Assembly: GCA_047605265.1 (NCBI GenBank)
Contig: JASGFY010000004.1
Span: forward strand, 1 to 64,000
Direction: 5' to 3'
Origin: Solimonas sp047605265
GTDB lineage: Bacteria; Pseudomonadota; Gammaproteobacteria; Nevskiales; Nevskiaceae
DNA length: 64,000 bases
In this document: positions 51,076 to 60,313 of the stretch, one piece after another
How positions within the stretch are numbered: the first letter of the stretch is position 1
Layout: each line of letters begins with the position of its first letter
Notes under the pieces: model-generated
Database searches by the model: none
Seen by the model: the letters and a program-made list of their open reading frames with translations, nothing else
Told to the model about the DNA's origin: nothing
Translations under genes and position numbers: made by a program

Positions 51076-52745
51076 CTCCGAACGAACCCGAGCCGCCGTC
51101 GCACGGACCGCCCGACGATCTGCCGGTACCGGCGGTCCAGCAGAAGCATCGCTGGAGCCTGTCGCTGATCTGGCTGGTGCCGGCGGTCGCCGCCCTGGCC
51201 GGCATCGTGCTGCTGATCCGCGCCTGGCTGGCGTCCGGACCGCTCATCACGATCCGCTTCGCGACCGCCGAAGGCATCGAGGCCGGCAAGACCGAGGTGC
51301 GCTACAAGGAAGTCGTCGTCGGCCAGGTCAAGCGCATCCGACTCGCCGACGACCGTCAGCACGTGCTGGTCAAGGTCGAGCTCAGCAACGACACGGCAAA
51401 CCTCGCCGTCGAGGACAGCAAGTTCTGGGTGGTGCGACCGCGTGTCGGCCTTGGCGGCGTGTCGGGCCTGAGCACGCTGCTGTCAGGCGCCTACATCGGC
51501 GTCGACGTCGGCACTTCGAAGGAGGAGCGCACGGAGTTCGACGGTCTCGAAGTGCCGCCGGCGGTGACCAACGACCAGAAGGGCCGCCGCTACGTGCTCG
51601 AGGCCAGCGATCTGGGCTCGCTCGACATCGGCTCGCCGGTCTACTTCCGTCGCACGCAGGTCGGCCGCGTCGTCGGCCACGAACTGCGCGGCGACGGCCG
51701 CGGCGTGCTGCTGACGGTGTTCGTCGACGCGCCGTACGACCGCTTCGTCACGCGCAACGCGCGCTTCTGGAACGCCAGCGGCGTCGACGTCAGCGTCGGC
51801 GCCTCCGGCTTCAAGCTGGATACCGAATCGATCGCCGCGGTCGTCGCCGGCGGCATCGCCTTCGAGGCGCCGCCGCTCGAGGACGTCGGCCGCGTGGTCG
51901 CCGAGAACGAGCACTTCACGCTGTTCGACGATCGCAACGCGGCGCTGGCGCCGCCGGACGGCATCGCGATGGACGTGCGCATGCATTTCAACCAGTCGAT
52001 GCGCGGGCTTGCCGTCGGCGCGCCGGTCGATTTCCGCGGCGTCAACATCGGCTACGTGACGGCGACCGCGCTCGATTACGATCGCGACGCGCGCAAGCTG
52101 TTCGCGGTGGTCGACGCACGTCTCTATCCGGAGCGGCTCGGGCGCCTGTTCCAGCGCCAGATCCGCCAGTCCGGCGACGAGGGGCGCGCCGGCCGCGAAT
52201 TCTTCACGCGCATGATCGGCTACGGCCTGCGTGCGCAGATGCGGCCCGGCAATCTGCTGACCGGCCAGCTCTACGTGTCGCTCGATTTCGACAAGAAGGC
52301 CGCGCCGTTCAAGATCGATGCCGGGCAGACGCCGTTCGAGCTGCCGACGGTGACCGGCGGCCTCGAGGAAATCCAGCAGCAGATCGCCAGCATCGTCAAC
52401 AAGCTCGACGAGATTCCGTTCGGCGAGATCGGCAGGAACCTCAACAGCACGCTGCAGAATGCCGACAGCCTGCTCCGTCAGCTCGACGGCCAGCTGGCGC
52501 CGGAAGCCACCGGCCTGCTCAAGGACGCGCGCCAGGCGGTCGACGCGGCCCACCAGAATTTCATCGCCGGCGAATCGCCGCTGCAGCGCAATGCGCAGAC
52601 CACGCTCGATTCGATCGACCGCATGGCGCGCTCGATGCGCGAGCTCGCCGATTATCTGAAGCGGCATCCTGAGTCGCTGCTGTTCGGCAAGCCCGAGGCG
52701 GCCGAACCGGCCGGGGACGGCGGCAAGAAGGAGAAGCAACCATGA
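51072..52745 (+). CDS. pqiB: PqiB MCE-domain protein
   Basis: 557 aa. One N-terminal transmembrane helix (LSLIWLVPAVAALAGIVLLI) and three MCE domains starting near ITIRFATAEGIEAGKTEVRY, YVLEASDLGSLDIGSPVYF and MDVRMHFNQSMRGLAVGAPV, then a C-terminal helical tail that stacks into the periplasmic needle. It carries lipids between membranes. ATG 51072 overlaps the pqiA2 stop; ATG 51066 in frame is the alternative. Confidence 0.93.
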   Translation: MTPNEPEPPSHGPPDDLPVPAVQQKHRWSLSLIWLVPAVAALAGIVLLIRAWLASGPLITIRFATAEGIEAGKTEVRYKEVVVGQVKRIRLADDRQHVLVKVELSNDTANLAVEDSKFWVVRPRVGLGGVSGLSTLLSGAYIGVDVGTSKEERTEFDGLEVPPAVTNDQKGRRYVLEASDLGSLDIGSPVYFRRTQVGRVVGHELRGDGRGVLLTVFVDAPYDRFVTRNARFWNASGVDVSVGASGFKLDTESIAAVVAGGIAFEAPPLEDVGRVVAENEHFTLFDDRNAALAPPDGIAMDVRMHFNQSMRGLAVGAPVDFRGVNIGYVTATALDYDRDARKLFAVVDARLYPERLGRLFQRQIRQSGDEGRAGREFFTRMIGYGLRAQMRPGNLLTGQLYVSLDFDKKAAPFKIDAGQTPFELPTVTGGLEEIQQQIASIVNKLDEIPFGEIGRNLNSTLQNADSLLRQLDGQLAPEATGLLKDARQAVDAAHQNFIAGESPLQRNAQTTLDSIDRMARSMRELADYLKRHPESLLFGKPEAAEPAGDGGKKEKQP

Positions 52746-53365
52746 TCCGCGCGCTGAAGGGCCTGACGTCGGCGCTGCTGCCGGCCTTGCTGCTCGCCGC
52801 CTGCAGCAAAGACGATCCGACGCGCTACTACACCCTCGTGCGGCCGCTGCCGGCACCGGCGCTGGCCGGGCGGGCGGCGTTCGCCATCGATGTGCAGCCG
52901 GTGCGCGTGCCGCCGCAGGTCAATCTGCCGGAACTGGTCGTGCGCCAGGGTGACGGTGAGGTGGCCGTCGTCGAATCGCGGCTGTGGGTCGCGCCGCTGC
53001 CCGACGAGATGCGCGGCGCGCTCGCCGCTGAGATGAGCCGACGTCTCGGCGTGCCCGACGTTTCGCAGGTCGCGCCGCCGGCCGGCGCGCCGGTCTACCG
53101 TGTGCTCGTCGACGTTCAGCGCTTCGACGCGCAGCTCGCCGGCAGCGTGCGCCTCGACGCGGTGTGGACGGTGACCGATCTGAGCGGCGGCGCGCAGGCG
53201 CGCTGGACCTGCGCGGACAGCGCGACGACGTCGGTCGCCGCCGGCTATCCGGCGCTGGTCGAAGGCACGCAGCAGGGGCTGGCGCAGCTCGCCGGACGGA
53301 TCGCCGCGCTGATCGGCGCCGTCCGGCAGGGCCGTCGCGACGGCGTGTGCCCGGCCGCGCCCTGA
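52742..53365 (+). CDS. pqiC: PqiC-type lipoprotein (ABC transport auxiliary)
   Basis: 207 aa. Lipobox LLLAAC at about residues 16-21, then RYYTLVRPLP, the typical PqiC/YmbA start, and FAIDVQPVRVPPQVNLPELVVR. A Cys pair near the C-terminus (WTCADS, GVCPAAP) may be oxidised. It anchors PqiB to the outer membrane. ATGA overlap with pqiB. Confidence 0.9.
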   Translation: MIRALKGLTSALLPALLLAACSKDDPTRYYTLVRPLPAPALAGRAAFAIDVQPVRVPPQVNLPELVVRQGDGEVAVVESRLWVAPLPDEMRGALAAEMSRRLGVPDVSQVAPPAGAPVYRVLVDVQRFDAQLAGSVRLDAVWTVTDLSGGAQARWTCADSATTSVAAGYPALVEGTQQGLAQLAGRIAALIGAVRQGRRDGVCPAAP

Positions 53366-53366
53366 G

Positions 53367-54161
53367 TCAGCGCCGGTAGAACGCGCGCTTCCAGTCGCGG
53401 TGCCGGCGGTTGGCGCGCCGCAGCAGCGGCAGGAAGCGGGCGATGCCGAGGAACGCGCGGTTCAATGCGTGCCAGGGCTGGCGCAGCGGCCGCGGAAAGT
53501 CGATGAACAGCACCACGCGCCAGCCGTCGGTGTCGTTCCAGACTTCGTGATTGAAGCTGTCGTCGAAGACCAGCGTCTCGCCCTCGCGCCAATGGCAGAT
53601 CTGGTTGCCGACGCGGATCGCCACGTGCTCGGCCGGCTGCGGGACGATCAGGCCGAGATGGCAGCGCAGGACGCCGTTGTACGCGCCGCGGTGCGGCGGG
53701 ATCTTCTTGCCGGGCGCGAGAATCGAGAAGAAGGCCGTCAGCACGCCGGGAATCCGCTGCAGCAGCGCCATCGTTTCCGGGCAGCGCAGCTGGTTTTCGC
53801 TCAGGTCCATGCCGGCGCCGATCAGCCACCAGGTCTTCCACTGGTCGTCGCTCGTGATCGTGCGCACTTCGTCGAGGATCTGGTGGAAGGCGGGCAGATG
53901 GTCGCGTTCGATCAGGATCTGCTCGAGCTCGCTGCGCACCAGGCGCCAGTGCGCTTCGAGCGCCGCGGTCCAGGCGAAGGCGCGCGGATCGTAGACCGGC
54001 GTGTCGGGCAGCCGCGAGACGCGTGCGACGAAGCGCTCGAGCACGGTCTGCAGCCGGATGCCGAGGCGATTGAGCAGCGGGCGCTCGGCAGCGAGGGTAT
54101 GGGCACGGCTGTTGAGATCCGCCGACGGCCGGTCGAGGCCGGGCCGTTTATTGTCGTTCAT
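53367..54161 (-). CDS. Aspartyl/asparaginyl beta-hydroxylase domain protein (LpxO-like)
   Basis: 264 aa. The Fe(II)/2-oxoglutarate site is visible: IPPHRGAYNGVLRCHLGL (His and Arg) and GETLVFDDSFNHEVWN (distal His), followed by RVVLFIDFPRP. In Salmonella and relatives LpxO with this domain hydroxylates the secondary acyl chain of lipid A. Position beside pqiABC and the lipid A theme fits, but other beta-hydroxylases have the same domain. Convergent with pqiC, one base apart. Confidence 0.8.
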   Translation of the reverse strand: MNDNKRPGLDRPSADLNSRAHTLAAERPLLNRLGIRLQTVLERFVARVSRLPDTPVYDPRAFAWTAALEAHWRLVRSELEQILIERDHLPAFHQILDEVRTITSDDQWKTWWLIGAGMDLSENQLRCPETMALLQRIPGVLTAFFSILAPGKKIPPHRGAYNGVLRCHLGLIVPQPAEHVAIRVGNQICHWREGETLVFDDSFNHEVWNDTDGWRVVLFIDFPRPLRQPWHALNRAFLGIARFLPLLRRANRRHRDWKRAFYRR

Positions 54162-54290
54162 CGCGCTTGCCTGTTCTTGTTCTGCCGCGTCCGGGCCTCC
54201 CGCCGAGGCTGCATCGTGCAGCGGCCCGCGAACAATCGAAAGACGCTAGCGAGGGGCGCGTGAACCGGCCCTGAACTCCGGTCGCCGCTT

Positions 54291-54680
54291 TCAGAAGGTT
54301 TCGCGTTCGGGCGCCGGCGGCCAGGCGGCCCAGCGCCGGCCGGCCCAGGCCGGCACGGCGACGTAGCGCCAGAGCGCCAGCGCCAGGCCGATGCAGGCGA
54401 CGGCGCGCGCGACGGGCTGCACATCGGCGTAGGCGGGCGTGCGAACGAAATCGGCCACCGCGCAGGCGGCCGGCATGGCGACCAGCCATCGGTGACCGCG
54501 CAGGCGCAGGCCCCAGCGCCAGCGGCGCATGACGCACAGGCCGAGCCATACCGACAGCAGGCCGACCGCGGCGCCGGCCAGCGCATCGACCGGCCAGTGC
54601 GCGCCGACGGCGACACGGCTGCCGCCGATCAGCGCCGCCAGCGCCAGCGCGAGAGATGGTCGACGGCTGCGGCGTAGATC
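54291..54680 (-). pseudogene. PAP2-family phosphatase, C-terminal remnant
   Basis: The frame reads ALIGGSRVAVGAHWPVDALA GAAVGLLSVW, the last PAP2 motif (SR-x5-H-x3-D) with its membrane segment, and about 75 more residues to the stop. The upstream part has no K-x6-RP or PSGH motif in any frame; another frame reads AHLRRWLATLAALPIYAAAV before a shift. So the N-terminal catalytic half is lost or broken. Confidence 0.65.
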
Positions 54681-54786
54681 GGCAGCGCCGCCAGCGTCGC
54701 CAGCCAGCGGCGCAGATGCGCAGACGTATCGAACAAGAGGCCGGATCGCGGACGCACGATGCGGCGAATCTGGGTTCGGCCGATGA

Positions 54787-54802
54787 CACTGTCGCGACAG
54801 TG
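54787..54802. promoter_or_regulatory. 16-bp perfect palindrome
   Basis: CACTGTCGCGACAGTG, an exact palindrome with no spacer, about 118 bp upstream of the M3 peptidase start and near the broken 5' side of the PAP2 remnant. It looks like a dimeric-regulator operator. Regulator unknown. Confidence 0.4.
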
Positions 54803-54919
54803 CGCCTTGTCCTGAGGACTCTACCGCCCTTGTGCGGCGACGCCCGGCGTGGAACGATCCGCCGCTGCCATGCCGGCGGGAGCCATCAGGTTCCCGCCTT
54901 CCGATTCCCGGGAGATTCG

Positions 54920-57085
54920 ATGAAAACCCCCGCTGCACGTCCCGCTAAACTGGCGCTGGCCGCCGGCCTGCTGCTGACCGGCGCCGCGCAAGCCGCCACC
55001 ACCGCGTCCCCGATGCCGACCGATAGTCCGTTCAGCCAGCCCAGCCCGCTGCCGTACCAGCTGCCGCCGTTCGACAAAATCCGCGACAGCGATTTCGCGC
55101 CCGGCTTCACCGCCGGCATGGCTGCACAGCGCGCCGAGATCGAGGCGATCGCCGACAGCCCGGACGCGCCGAGCTTCGACAACACCATCGTCGCCCTCGA
55201 AAGGAGCGGCCGTCTGCTCGAGCGCGTGGCGTCGGTGTTCTACAACCTGACGGCCTCGAACACCAACGACACCCTGGAGAAGATCCAGGCCGAATTCGCC
55301 CCGCAACTCGCCGCGCACCGCGACGCGATCTTTCTGAATCCGCGCCTCTTCGCGCGCGTGCAGGCGCTGTACAACACGCGTCGCCTGTTGAACCTCGACG
55401 CCGAGTCGGCGCGCCTGCTCGAGCGCTATCACACCCAGTTCGTGCGCGCCGGTGCCGAGCTCGGGGAAGAACAGAAGGTGACGCTGCGCAAGCTCAACGA
55501 AGAGCTGTCGAAGCTGGACACGCAGTTCGAGCAGAACCTGCTGAAGGACAACAACGCCTCGGCCGTCGTCGTCGACACGCGCGCCGAGCTCGAGGGCCTG
55601 TCGGACGAACAGATCGCCGCGGCCGCCGAAGCGGCCAAGGCGCGCGGTCTCGACGGCAAGTTCGTCATCACGCTGATGAACACGACCGGCCAGCCACCGC
55701 TGACCAACCTCGACAATCGCGCGCTGCGCGAGCGCATCTTCAAGGCGTCGATTAGCCGCGGCAACAACGGCAACGAATTCGACAACAAGACCGTCGTCGC
55801 GCGCATCGTCGCGTTGCGCGCGCAGCGCGCGGCGCTGCTCGGCTATCCGACGCATGCCGCCTACGTGCTCGCCGACGAGACCGCGCTGACGCCGGAGGCC
55901 GTCAACAAGATGCTCGCGCAGCTCGCGCCGGCGGCGGTCGTTAACGCGAAGCGCGAGGCGGCCGACATGCAGAAGCTGATCGACGCGCAGAAGGGCGGCG
56001 GCCCGGACCGCCATTTCAAGCTGGCCGCCTGGGACTGGGCCTACTACGCCGAGAAGGTGCGCAAGGCGCGCTACGACTTCGACGAGTCGCAGGTGAAGCC
56101 GTATCTCGAACTCGACAACGTCCTGCAGAACGGCGTGTTCTACGCCGCGCACCAGCTCTACGGCCTGACTTTCAAGGAGCGCCGCGACCTGCCGGTCTAT
56201 CATCCGGACGTGCGCGTGTTTGAGGTGTTCAACGAGGACGGATCAAAGCTCGGCCTGTTCCTCGCCGACTACTTCAAGCGCGACAGCAAGCGCGGCGGCG
56301 CGTGGATGAACGAGTTCGTCTCGCAGAACGCGCTGCTGGGCACGCGGCCGGTGGTCGTCAACAACCTCAACATCCCCAAGCCGTCGCCGGGCCAGCCGGT
56401 GCTGCTGACCTTCGACGAAGTGACGACGATGTTCCACGAGTTCGGCCACGCGCTGCACGGCCTGTTCTCGAACGTGACCTATCCGATGTTCGCCGGCACC
56501 AGCGTGCCGCGCGACTTCGTCGAGTACCCGTCGCAGTTCAACGAGATGTGGGCGACGTATCCGGAGGTGCTGGAGCATTACGCGAAGCACTACCGGACCG
56601 GCGCGTCGATGCCCAAGGCGCTGGTCGACAAGTTCCTCGCCGCCGAGAAGTTCAACCAGGGTTTCGCGACGACCGAGTATCTCGCCGCCGCGCTGCTCGA
56701 CCAGCGCTGGTACCAGCTGCCGCTGGCGCAGAGCGAGGCGCAGGACGTCAACGCCTTCGAGGCGCAGGCGCTGCGCGAGGCCGGCGTCGATCTGCCCGAA
56801 GTGCCGCCGCGCTACCGCAGCACCTACTTCGCGCACGTATTCTCGGGCGGCTACGACGCCGGCTACTACGCCTACATCTGGAGCGAGGTGCTCGATACCA
56901 ACACCCAGCAGTGGTTCCGCGAGCACGGTCTCAAGCGCGAGAACGGCGAGCGCTTCCGTGCGATGCTGCTATCGAAGGGCGGCAGCGTCGACGCGATGAC
57001 GCTGTTCCGCGACTTCATCGGCCACGAACCGCGCATCGAGCCGCTGCTGGAGCATCGCGGGCTCGACGTGAAGAGCGCCCGGTAA
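54920..57085 (+). CDS. M3-family oligopeptidase (peptidyl-dipeptidase Dcp-like), exported
   Basis: 721 aa. Signal peptide (LALAAGLLLTGAAQA), an all-helical clamshell fold, and the zinc site FHEFGHALHG at about 505-514 with the third ligand Glu in FVEYPSQFNE. SGGYDAGYYAYIWSEVLDT near the C-terminus carries the substrate-contact Tyr and His-type residues of M3 enzymes. It would trim oligopeptides in the periplasm. GGGAG about 7 nt upstream supports ATG 54920. Confidence 0.93.
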   Translation: MKTPAARPAKLALAAGLLLTGAAQAATTASPMPTDSPFSQPSPLPYQLPPFDKIRDSDFAPGFTAGMAAQRAEIEAIADSPDAPSFDNTIVALERSGRLLERVASVFYNLTASNTNDTLEKIQAEFAPQLAAHRDAIFLNPRLFARVQALYNTRRLLNLDAESARLLERYHTQFVRAGAELGEEQKVTLRKLNEELSKLDTQFEQNLLKDNNASAVVVDTRAELEGLSDEQIAAAAEAAKARGLDGKFVITLMNTTGQPPLTNLDNRALRERIFKASISRGNNGNEFDNKTVVARIVALRAQRAALLGYPTHAAYVLADETALTPEAVNKMLAQLAPAAVVNAKREAADMQKLIDAQKGGGPDRHFKLAAWDWAYYAEKVRKARYDFDESQVKPYLELDNVLQNGVFYAAHQLYGLTFKERRDLPVYHPDVRVFEVFNEDGSKLGLFLADYFKRDSKRGGAWMNEFVSQNALLGTRPVVVNNLNIPKPSPGQPVLLTFDEVTTMFHEFGHALHGLFSNVTYPMFAGTSVPRDFVEYPSQFNEMWATYPEVLEHYAKHYRTGASMPKALVDKFLAAEKFNQGFATTEYLAAALLDQRWYQLPLAQSEAQDVNAFEAQALREAGVDLPEVPPRYRSTYFAHVFSGGYDAGYYAYIWSEVLDTNTQQWFREHGLKRENGERFRAMLLSKGGSVDAMTLFRDFIGHEPRIEPLLEHRGLDVKSAR

Positions 57086-57113
57086 GGCGTCTCGGGCGGT
57101 TTACCCGTCATCG

Positions 57114-57296
57114 TCACGGCACGCGCGGGGGTTGCGGCCTTGCCCGGCAGAACGGCGCCAGCACCGAGACCGCCTCGTAGACGGACTCCGGCACGTCGTA
57201 CACCGTGGCAGGAACGATCGAAGGCGACATGATCAACGCCGACAGGATGGTGTTTTGTCCGTCGTGGTTCGGGATACTGATCTTGCTGGCGTTCAT
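57114..57296 (-). CDS. Small ORF downstream of the hydrolase gene
   Basis: 60 aa starting MNASKISIPNHDGQNTILSA, with a strong AGGAG 8 nt upstream of the ATG and 30 bp after the hydrolase stop. The ribosome-binding site suggests it was a real gene start; the tail CRARPQPPRVP looks like read-through into foreign sequence, so it may be the 5' end of a longer gene cut at a junction near 57114-57170. No family recognised. Confidence 0.4.
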   Translation of the reverse strand: MNASKISIPNHDGQNTILSALIMSPSIVPATVYDVPESVYEAVSVLAPFCRARPQPPRVP

Positions 57297-57326
57297 TGCG
57301 GGTTCTCCTGCGTGTCGAGCGCGTGA

Positions 57327-58250
57327 TTACAGGTGCTGCCTGAAGAACGGCAGTAGCTGCGCCAGCGCCTTGCCGACCGCTTCCGGCTGGTCATACAGCT
57401 GGTAGTGCGAGGTATCCGGCAACACGACCAGGTATTTGTCCTTCGATGCGGCGCGGCCATGGATCTCCTGACCGTCGCGATACGCGCCGAAACCGCCCGG
57501 CCTGTCGCCGATCACCACCATCAGTGGCCGGGTCAGCAGCACCTCGGCCAGGTGGAAGGCATCCCAGCCCACCGATGCTGCGCGGTGCGAGAACATGGCG
57601 CTGGTTTCGCCATGCGGCTTCGCGCAACGACGGGTGTAGTAGTCGGTGGCTTCCAGCACATCGATATCGGCGATGCCAGCCTGCTTGCCCGCTTCCACCG
57701 ACGGCGGCAGGAACCTGTCCACCTGCAAGGCTTCGCCGCGCATTTCGGCGGTGCGCTGCTTCGCCATCGCGTCCAGCGCGGCGATCGGATCGTACCCGGT
57801 GAAGCCTTCGCGGCTCAGGCGGCCGAAGTTGACGCCGGTGATGCTGGCCACCGCCTTGAACCGGCGCTCGGTCATCGCCGCGTTGATCGCATAGCCGCCG
57901 CCGCCGCAAATGCCGAGCACGCCGATGCGTTCCTCGTCGACATAGGACAGCGTTACCAGGTAATCGACGACGTGGCGGAAATCCTCCACGCTCAGGGTCG
58001 GGTCTTCGATCCGGCGCGGTGTGCCGCCGCTGTCGCCCTGGAAGCTGCGGTCGAAGGCGATGACGACGAAGCCCTCCTTCGCCAGCGCCGTGCCATAGAC
58101 ATTGCCCGAGGTCTGCTCTTTGCAGCTGCCGATCGGATGCGCGCTGACGATGGCGGGATATCGCTTCGCCGCATCGAAATCCGGGGGAAGGTGGATGTCG
58201 GCGGCGATGTCCCAGGCCATGTCCGGGTTGCGGAATTTCACGGTTCGCAT
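57327..58250 (-). CDS. Alpha/beta hydrolase, dienelactone-hydrolase-like (Cys nucleophile)
   Basis: 307 aa. AAKRYPAIVSAHPIGSCKEQ begins the fold; the nucleophile elbow is GVLGICGGGGYA, with Cys where serine hydrolases have Ser; the catalytic His is in DTSHYQLYD. Cys at this place is typical of dienelactone hydrolases and the YcjY-like group. Substrate unknown. ATG 58250 follows AGGAG. It is divergent from a LysR regulator that probably controls it. Confidence 0.85.
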   Translation of the reverse strand: MRTVKFRNPDMAWDIAADIHLPPDFDAAKRYPAIVSAHPIGSCKEQTSGNVYGTALAKEGFVVIAFDRSFQGDSGGTPRRIEDPTLSVEDFRHVVDYLVTLSYVDEERIGVLGICGGGGYAINAAMTERRFKAVASITGVNFGRLSREGFTGYDPIAALDAMAKQRTAEMRGEALQVDRFLPPSVEAGKQAGIADIDVLEATDYYTRRCAKPHGETSAMFSHRAASVGWDAFHLAEVLLTRPLMVVIGDRPGGFGAYRDGQEIHGRAASKDKYLVVLPDTSHYQLYDQPEAVGKALAQLLPFFRQHL

Positions 58251-58333
58251 GTCGTTCTCCTGAGGTGATGTCGAATGACGCGCATCTTCCGTCGCCGGAG
58301 CTTTCGGAAATACCGGGTAACGATGCAATCTCA

Positions 58334-58350
58334 ATGAAGCGATGCTTCAT
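58334..58350. promoter_or_regulatory. Operator-like palindrome between hydrolase and lysR
   Basis: ATGAAGC-GAT-GCTTCAT, perfect 7-bp arms, 11 bases before the lysR ATG. CATAAT (58348-58353) overlaps it as a likely -10 for lysR. Such a site in a divergent lysR promoter normally serves both autorepression and control of the neighbour. Confidence 0.65.
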
Positions 58351-58361
58351 AATCGGACGTC

Positions 58362-59282
58362 ATGGATCCGACCCTGCTGCCTGCTCTCGCTGCCTTCGCC
58401 CAGGTCGCCGCCGCCGGCAGCTTCACCCGCGCCGCTGCGCTGATGGGCGTGTCGCCCTCGGCCCTGTCGCAATCGGTGCGCGCGCTGGAGAAGAAGCTGG
58501 ATGCGCGCTTGCTGCACCGGACCACGCGCAGCGTCTCGGCCACCGAGGAAGGCCGCCGCCTACTGGAACTGGCCGGCCCCGGCCTGCAGATGGTCGAACA
58601 GGCGCTGGACGCGCTGGACGAAGGACGCGGCCAGCCGGCCGGCGAGATCCGCATCAATACCTCGCGGATGGCGGCGCGCTGGCTGCTGGAACCGCATCTG
58701 CGCGAATTCCACGACCGCTACCCCGGCGTGCGCTTGGAACTGGTGATGGACGACGGCCTGGGCAACATCGTCGGCGAAGGCAGCGACGCCGGCATCCGCC
58801 TGGGCGAGAGCCTGTCGCCCGGCATGGTCGCGGTGCCGATCAGCCCGCTGCTGCGCATGGCGGTGGTCGGTTCGCCGGACTACTTCGCCCGCCATCCGGC
58901 ACCGGAAACGCCGGCGGAACTAGATGGCCACGACTGCGTGCGCTTCCGCCATGCCGGCAGCGGCGGCATCTACCACTGGGAGTTCACCGAACCCGGCCCA
59001 CCGCCGCGCGACTTCAGCATCGAGCCGCGCGGCCGCTTCACCACCAACGACGACGACGCGATGCTGCGCGCCGCGCTGCGCGGCGTGGGCCTGGTCCAGC
59101 ACGTGGAGCCGATGGTGCGGCCGCACGTCGCGTCGGGTGAATTGCGGGAAGCGCTGGTACCGTGGTGCCCACCATTCTCCGGCTTCCATCTCTATCTGCC
59201 CTCGCGCGCGCAGATGCCCGTGAAAATGCGGGTGCTGATCAATTTCCTCTTAGAGAAGCGGGACACGATCATCCCCGTTTAG
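58362..59282 (+). CDS. LysR-family transcriptional regulator
   Basis: 306 aa. An N-terminal winged helix-turn-helix (AAAGSFTRAAALMGVSPSAL, SQSVRALEKKLDARLLHRTT) and the C-terminal periplasmic-binding-like effector domain (EIRINTSRMAARWLLEPHL to the end). It looks like the divergent regulator of the adjacent hydrolase gene. The pair plus palindrome forms a self-contained cassette. Confidence 0.92.
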   Translation: MDPTLLPALAAFAQVAAAGSFTRAAALMGVSPSALSQSVRALEKKLDARLLHRTTRSVSATEEGRRLLELAGPGLQMVEQALDALDEGRGQPAGEIRINTSRMAARWLLEPHLREFHDRYPGVRLELVMDDGLGNIVGEGSDAGIRLGESLSPGMVAVPISPLLRMAVVGSPDYFARHPAPETPAELDGHDCVRFRHAGSGGIYHWEFTEPGPPPRDFSIEPRGRFTTNDDDAMLRAALRGVGLVQHVEPMVRPHVASGELREALVPWCPPFSGFHLYLPSRAQMPVKMRVLINFLLEKRDTIIPV

Positions 59283-59399
59283 CGCTATGGAAGATGCGCA
59301 GGGTACCCGCTGGTCCGCCTCGGGATCGCGAGCCGTCGTTTTTCGCTGCCGGCGGCTTTTGCCGCACAATGCGCGGCGAAATTTTCACGGGAGCGTTCG

Positions 59400-60197
59400 A
59401 TGCGGTTTTCCGAGTTGCTGGCCGGCATGCAGGGCGAGGGCGGGCAGTGGCGGGCGGACATCGGCGAGGACTGGCTGCAGGGCCGCACCGCTTTCGGCGG
59501 CCTGCAGGCGGCGATCGCCGCGCGCGCGATGCGCGCGCTGGTGCCGGCCGCGACGCCGCTGCGCACGCTGCAGGCGAGCTTCATCGCGCCGCTGCCGCCG
59601 GGCGAGGCGCGCGTCGTCGCGCGCGTGCTGCGCGCCGGCAAGTCGGCGACGCAGGTCGAGGCCGACGTCTACGCCGGCGGGCAGATCGCCTGCCGCACGC
59701 TCGGGATATTCGGCCTGCCGCGCGAGTCGGCCTTGGCGATCGCGCCGCCGCCGCCGCGCGTGCCGGCGACGGTCGAACGGGCGCGCGAGCTGCGCTACGC
59801 CGAGGGCGTGACGCCGGCGTTCACGCAGCATGTCGATTTCCGCTGGGGCGGCGGTGGCTTCCCGTTCCGCGGCGCCGCCGAGCCGAAGACGCAGATCTAT
59901 GTGCGCCTCAAGGATCAGGTGCCGGTCGGTGAGGCGCAGCTGATCGCGCTGGCCGACAGCATTCCGAGCCCCGGCCTGTCGGTGCTGACGAGCAAGGGAC
60001 CGGCCAGCTCGCTGACCTGGATGCTGGAGCTGCTGCGTCCGGACCACGATTACGACGCTTCCGCCGACGGCTGGTGGCTGATGGACGCCGAGGCGACTGC
60101 CGCGCACGGCGGCTACCTGAGCCAGACCGCGACCCTGTGGAGCCCGGACGGCAAGGCCGTCGCGCTGAGCCGGCAGAGCGTCGTCGTCTTCGCCTGA
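59400..60197 (+). CDS. Acyl-CoA thioesterase, double-hotdog (TesB/4HBT_3-like)
   Basis: 265 aa. Two hotdog folds: N-terminal QGRTAFGGLQAAIAARAMRA with LQASFIAPLPPGEARVVARV, C-terminal LTWMLELLRPDHDYDASADG WWLMDAEA and GGYLSQTATLWSPDG. Proteins of this kind hydrolyse acyl-CoA thioesters. Alone, ATG 59400 after GGGAGCG. Confidence 0.85.
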   Translation: MRFSELLAGMQGEGGQWRADIGEDWLQGRTAFGGLQAAIAARAMRALVPAATPLRTLQASFIAPLPPGEARVVARVLRAGKSATQVEADVYAGGQIACRTLGIFGLPRESALAIAPPPPRVPATVERARELRYAEGVTPAFTQHVDFRWGGGGFPFRGAAEPKTQIYVRLKDQVPVGEAQLIALADSIPSPGLSVLTSKGPASSLTWMLELLRPDHDYDASADGWWLMDAEATAAHGGYLSQTATLWSPDGKAVALSRQSVVVFA

Positions 60198-60313
60198 ACT
60201 GCGAACCGTATCGTGGTGCCGGCTGATTGGCATCGCCGCGCATGATACCGGGTCACGGCAGCGGCCGTGGCCAGCGGCGATGATCCGCGCCTTCGCGGCC
60301 CGGATTCACCATC

